From the NCBI GenBank assembly GCA_902531455.1, contig CACAEM010000023.1:1-7732 (forward strand): 7,732 bases of DNA, written 5' to 3'. Shown here in pieces: positions 4,668 through 7,732 of this stretch (its first letter is position 1; each line of letters opens with the position of its first letter). Origin of the DNA: an uncultured Pelagibacteraceae bacterium (GTDB taxonomy: Bacteria; Pseudomonadota; Alphaproteobacteria; Pelagibacterales; Pelagibacteraceae). Both the position numbers and the translations under genes were made by a program. The notes under the pieces were generated by a model, which was not told where the DNA came from, searched no databases, and saw nothing but the letters and a program-made list of their open reading frames with translations.

Positions 4668-6350
4668 ATGGATACCAAAAATGTAATTGCCGCAATATCT
4701 CTAAGTGCAGCTGTAATAATACTTTATAGTCTATTCTTCGCTCCAGCAGTAGTAGACCAAAAAGATATTTCAAATGACAAAAATATTACTAGTGAAAATT
4801 CTTCAACGGATGCGCCATCATTAGTTCAGGATGAAGAAACAATTAAAATATCTAGAAATGAGGCTTTAAAAGAAAATGAAAGAGTTATTTTTGAAAATGA
4901 CAAAATTAGAGGCTCAATTTCATTAATCGGGTCATCAATAGACGACTTAACTTTTAAAAATTATACAAATACTTTAAATGGAGATGATAATGTAATCTTA
5001 TTAAATCCTAAACAGTCTGATAATGGATATTATGTAGAAACTGGGTGGGCAACCACTAACAAAAATATTGATTTACCAAACTCAAAATCTCTTTGGAGCA
5101 TTGAAGGTAGTAACAAACTCACACCTAGTTCGCCAGTGATATTAAGTTGGACTAACAGTCAAAATATTAAATTCTTAAAAGAAATAAGTATAGATAAACA
5201 ATATCTTTTTAACATCAAACAAACGATAATTAATAGTTCAGATAAAACTTATAACTTTTACCCATATGGACAAATAATTAGGAATGTAGCACCTGATGTA
5301 ACTAATTTTTATATTTTGCATGAGGGTTTAATTGGAGTTTTTGATGATCAATTAATTGAAGAGGATTATGATGATATCGAGGAAAAAAAATATTCTAAGA
5401 ATGCACAATCTGGATGGCTAGGTATAACTGATAAATATTGGATTACTAGTCTTATACCTGAAAAAGATAAAAGCTTTAGAGCTGATTTTGATTACAAAAA
5501 TAAGTTCAGAGCAAATTTTATTGAGACGAATGCAACAGAAGTTGGTGCAAACGAGACAAAAAGCAACTCAATTAGAGTAATAATTGCTGCAAAAGAGGTA
5601 AACGTTATTGATGGATATGCTGAAAGTGAAAATATTAATAAGTTTGATTTAGCAATAGATTGGGGGTGGTTTTACTTCATTGTAAAACCTTTATTCTTTG
5701 CTATTCAATATTTCTTTAATCTAGCTGGCAATTTTGGAATAGCAATTATAATGATAACTGCTTGTATAAGATTAGCATTTTTTCCACTCGCAAATTACTC
5801 ATTCAGATCAATGGCTAAAATGAAAGTTCTGCAGCCAGAAATGACAAGACTAAAAGAATTACACAAAGAAGATAAAATGAAACTTCAACAAGAAATGATG
5901 GCTTTATATAAAAGAGAAAAAGTCAATCCAATAAGTGGGTGTCTACCGATTTTCATACAGATTCCATTTTTCTTTGCAATTTATAAAGTTTTATTTGTAA
6001 CAATTGAGATGAGACATCAACCATTTTTTGGTTGGATAAAAGATTTAAGTGAAAGAGATCCTACATCTATATTTAATTTATTTGGACTAATACCTTGGGA
6101 CCCTCCTTCTTTTTTACTGATAGGTGTGTGGCCATGCTTAATGGGTGTTTCAATGTGGATGCAACAAAAACTAAATCCTACACCTCCCGACCCTGTTCAA
6201 GCAAAAATATTTATGTTCTTCCCGTTATTTTTAACTGTAATACTAGCTCCTTTCCCAGCAGGACTAGTTATTTACTGGACGATAAATAACATATTAACAA
6301 TGGCACAACAGTACATAATAATCAAAAGAACGACTGTCAAAACTGTTTAA
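4668..6350 (+). CDS. yidC: Membrane protein insertase YidC
   Basis: YidC inserts and folds inner-membrane proteins, alone or with the Sec translocon. The 560 residues have the Gram-negative layout. An N-terminal membrane segment (about 8-26) is followed by a low-complexity Ser/Asp/Glu/Asn-rich linker (30-70). A large periplasmic beta-sandwich domain spans about 75-330. The conserved insertase core of five membrane segments runs from about 335 to 553. Core landmarks are the functionally important arginine at 368 (TACIRLAFFPL), the cytoplasmic coiled region SMAKMKVLQPEMTRLKELHK (381-400) and QQEMMALYKREKVNPISGCL (407-426), PIFIQIPFFFAIYKVL (427-442), and the final segment FPAGLVIYWTINNI (529-542). 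The C-terminus is short and only mildly basic. It starts 3 bp after yidD. argB begins 5 bp after its stop, with no engB between. Confidence 0.97.
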   Translation: MDTKNVIAAISLSAAVIILYSLFFAPAVVDQKDISNDKNITSENSSTDAPSLVQDEETIKISRNEALKENERVIFENDKIRGSISLIGSSIDDLTFKNYTNTLNGDDNVILLNPKQSDNGYYVETGWATTNKNIDLPNSKSLWSIEGSNKLTPSSPVILSWTNSQNIKFLKEISIDKQYLFNIKQTIINSSDKTYNFYPYGQIIRNVAPDVTNFYILHEGLIGVFDDQLIEEDYDDIEEKKYSKNAQSGWLGITDKYWITSLIPEKDKSFRADFDYKNKFRANFIETNATEVGANETKSNSIRVIIAAKEVNVIDGYAESENINKFDLAIDWGWFYFIVKPLFFAIQYFFNLAGNFGIAIIMITACIRLAFFPLANYSFRSMAKMKVLQPEMTRLKELHKEDKMKLQQEMMALYKREKVNPISGCLPIFIQIPFFFAIYKVLFVTIEMRHQPFFGWIKDLSERDPTSIFNLFGLIPWDPPSFLLIGVWPCLMGVSMWMQQKLNPTPPDPVQAKIFMFFPLFLTVILAPFPAGLVIYWTINNILTMAQQYIIIKRTTVKTV

Positions 6351-6355
6351 TAGAA

Positions 6356-7204
6356 ATGGAAATAGAAAAAATAGTACCAAAAGATGGTCCTTCCATTGAC
6401 GAGGTTAAAAAATATATAGATAAATATAAAAATGAATTAATAGTTGTTAAATATGGAGGAAATATTTTTATTGATAGGAATATTTTTAACAATTTTATTT
6501 CAGATATTAGTATTCTAAATAAGTTAGGATTATCAATAATAATAGTTCACGGAGGTGGTCCTAGAATTAAAAGAGAATTAGAAAAATCAAATATTCAATC
6601 AAAATTTATTAGAGGTTTAAGAGTTACAGACGAAAAAATTATAAATATTGTTGAAGAAGTCCTTATTGATTTTAATGAAGATATTGTGAATTCTTTAATT
6701 AAAAAAGGTTCAAAAGCAATCTCATTAAACACAAAAAAAAATAATGTTATTGAGGTTATTCCAGAGACAGAGGAACTTGGTTTTGTTGGAAAACCAAATA
6801 AAATAAATACAAATATTATAAAAGATATAATTAAGGTAAATTCAGTTCCAATTATATCACCTTTAGGATTAGGTAAAAATAATCAAACATTTAATATTAA
6901 CGGAGATACAGCAGCTGGTGCTATAGCTAAATCTTTGAAATGTAGAAGACTATTACTAATGACTAATGTTGAGGGTGTACTAAATGAAGAAAAAAAACTA
7001 ATTGAAGAAATTACATCTTCAGAAATATTGGAGATGATAAATAATGGAACTATAACTGAGGGTATGATACCTAAAATTAACACCTGCTTAGATGCAGTGA
7101 TGAATGGAGTTACAGGTGTTGGAATTATTGATGGAAGAAAAAAACATTCAATTTTATTTGAATTATTTTCAGATGAAGGAGCTGGAACATTAATAAGAAA
7201 ATGA
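6356..7204 (+). CDS. argB: Acetylglutamate kinase (arginine-inhibited type)
   Basis: ArgB phosphorylates N-acetyl-L-glutamate, the second and usually controlling step of arginine biosynthesis. The 282 residues show the amino-acid-kinase fold: VKYGG with the phosphate-binding Lys32 (31-35), the HGGGP loop (65-69), GLRVTD (87-92), the substrate motif FNINGDTAAGAIAKSL (179-194) with Asp184, LMTNVEGVL (201-209), and GMIPK with Lys240 (236-240). A roughly 28-residue N-terminal segment precedes the first strand, and the C-terminus reads HSILFELFSDEGAGT (264-278). This combination matches the signature described for hexameric, arginine-sensitive kinases, so feedback inhibition by arginine is expected; that is inferred. 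It starts 5 bp after yidC and overlaps the next gene by four bases (ATGA). A conserved Ala in the usual NxNADT motif is Gly here. Confidence 0.95.
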   Translation: MEIEKIVPKDGPSIDEVKKYIDKYKNELIVVKYGGNIFIDRNIFNNFISDISILNKLGLSIIIVHGGGPRIKRELEKSNIQSKFIRGLRVTDEKIINIVEEVLIDFNEDIVNSLIKKGSKAISLNTKKNNVIEVIPETEELGFVGKPNKINTNIIKDIIKVNSVPIISPLGLGKNNQTFNINGDTAAGAIAKSLKCRRLLLMTNVEGVLNEEKKLIEEITSSEILEMINNGTITEGMIPKINTCLDAVMNGVTGVGIIDGRKKHSILFELFSDEGAGTLIRK

Positions 7205-7732
7205 AAAATATAAAAAATATTTTATTCGATTGTGATGGTGTTCTTTATCAGGACTTGGAATCAGTATTTGGTCAAGTAAGTAAAAGAATGACTCAATATA
7301 TATCTCAAAAATTAAAAATTAACTTAGTTGATGCAAAAAAATTACAAACCAACTACTTTCATAAATATAATACAAGTCTAAATGGATTAATGATACATCA
7401 CGATATTCCTCCTAAAGAGTTTTTAAATTTTGTTCATGACATTGACCTATCTTTTATGGAAAAGGATGTTGTTTTGAGAGATGAAATAAAAAAGTTGGAT
7501 TTAAGAAAGTTTGTTTTTACCAATGGTTCTAGTGAGCATGTTAGTAATATAATTACACATTTAGGGATTGATGATCTATTTGAGGACGTATTTGATATAG
7601 TTGACGCGGAATATAACCCTAAACCTGCAGCGAAAGCATTCGATCTGATGGTAAAAAAATTTGATATTGACCCAACAGAAACAATTTATATTGAAGATAT
7701 TGCAAAAAACTTGTCAATTGGAAAAGAAAGAG
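7201..7732 (+). CDS. HAD-superfamily hydrolase, probable pyrimidine 5'-nucleotidase (partial, 3' end outside window)
   Basis: The first 177 residues of a cytoplasmic HAD phosphatase. Motif I is FDCDGVLY, with the nucleophile Asp10 and general acid/base Asp12. Motif II is FTNGS, with Thr107. Motif III is the lysine in NPKP (Lys141). Motif IV is YIEDIAKNL, with Glu165-Asp166. A helical C1-type cap lies between motifs I and II (about 18-90). The combination of an LY after motif I, TNG at motif II and the PKP at motif III resembles the SDT1-like pyrimidine 5'-nucleotidase branch, which I recall next to argB in many alphaproteobacteria, often ahead of dapD. The true substrate could be another phosphate ester. 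The ATG at 7201 overlaps the argB stop (ATGA), so it is probably co-translated. The remaining C-terminal part of the Rossmann domain is beyond the window. Confidence 0.85.
   Translation, partial: MKNIKNILFDCDGVLYQDLESVFGQVSKRMTQYISQKLKINLVDAKKLQTNYFHKYNTSLNGLMIHHDIPPKEFLNFVHDIDLSFMEKDVVLRDEIKKLDLRKFVFTNGSSEHVSNIITHLGIDDLFEDVFDIVDAEYNPKPAAKAFDLMVKKFDIDPTETIYIEDIAKNLSIGKER

Noticed and set aside
6095..6289. Plus-strand frame within yidC
   Set aside because: Out-of-frame with the intact and conserved YidC core; no recognisable domain.
6883..7083. Minus-strand frame opposite argB
   Set aside because: Antisense to conserved ArgB motifs (NGDTAAGAIA, GMIPK); no supporting signals.
1..7732. Mobile elements, integrase sites at the tRNA, CRISPR repeats, oriC next to rpmH
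   Set aside because: No transposase or integrase genes, no direct repeat of the tRNA 3' end, no regularly spaced repeats and no DnaA-box cluster were seen.

Overview
The window looks like a piece of a streamlined, very AT-rich alphaproteobacterial genome. The best guess is a SAR11/Pelagibacterales-like marine bacterium. This rests on the strong A/T bias with Lys/Asn/Ile-rich proteins, genes that abut or overlap by a few bases, and two typically alphaproteobacterial neighbourhoods: murA–DUF2948–hisD, and rpmH–rnpA–yidD–yidC–argB–HAD nucleotidase. The assignment is inferred from gene content and order, not from a database match.

Left part (1-2971, minus strand). A compact six-gene cluster is read right to left: a 65-aa lysine-rich protein, a 34-aa lysine-rich microprotein, dcd (dCTP deaminase), murA (first committed step of peptidoglycan synthesis), a DUF2948 protein, and the first 151 codons of hisD, which runs off the left edge. 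Neighbouring genes are at most 3 bp apart or overlap by 1 to 17 bp, so they are probably one transcript with coupled translation.

Middle (2972-3946). A plus-strand tRNA gene, anticodon GGU (Thr), has intact stems and an encoded CCA but unusual D- and T-loop bases. It sits in the short gap before a convergent minus-strand gene for a TVP38/TMEM64 (VTT-domain) membrane protein. An 82-bp spacer with a (TA)n tract then separates that gene from the divergent rpmH.

Right part (3947-7732, plus strand). This is a second tightly packed cluster. It encodes ribosomal protein L34, the RNase P protein subunit, YidD, the membrane insertase YidC, N-acetylglutamate kinase ArgB, and the first 177 codons of a HAD-family hydrolase resembling pyrimidine 5'-nucleotidases. 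The first four make a translation, RNA-processing and membrane-insertion module; argB opens a metabolic part. The GTPase gene engB, often found between yidC and argB in alphaproteobacteria, is absent.

No mobile element, CRISPR array, phage gene or obvious foreign segment was seen. The window is mostly core genome. The parts that deserve a second look are the divergent tRNA, the two small basic proteins ahead of dcd, a shortened conserved loop in HisD, and the yidC–argB junction.
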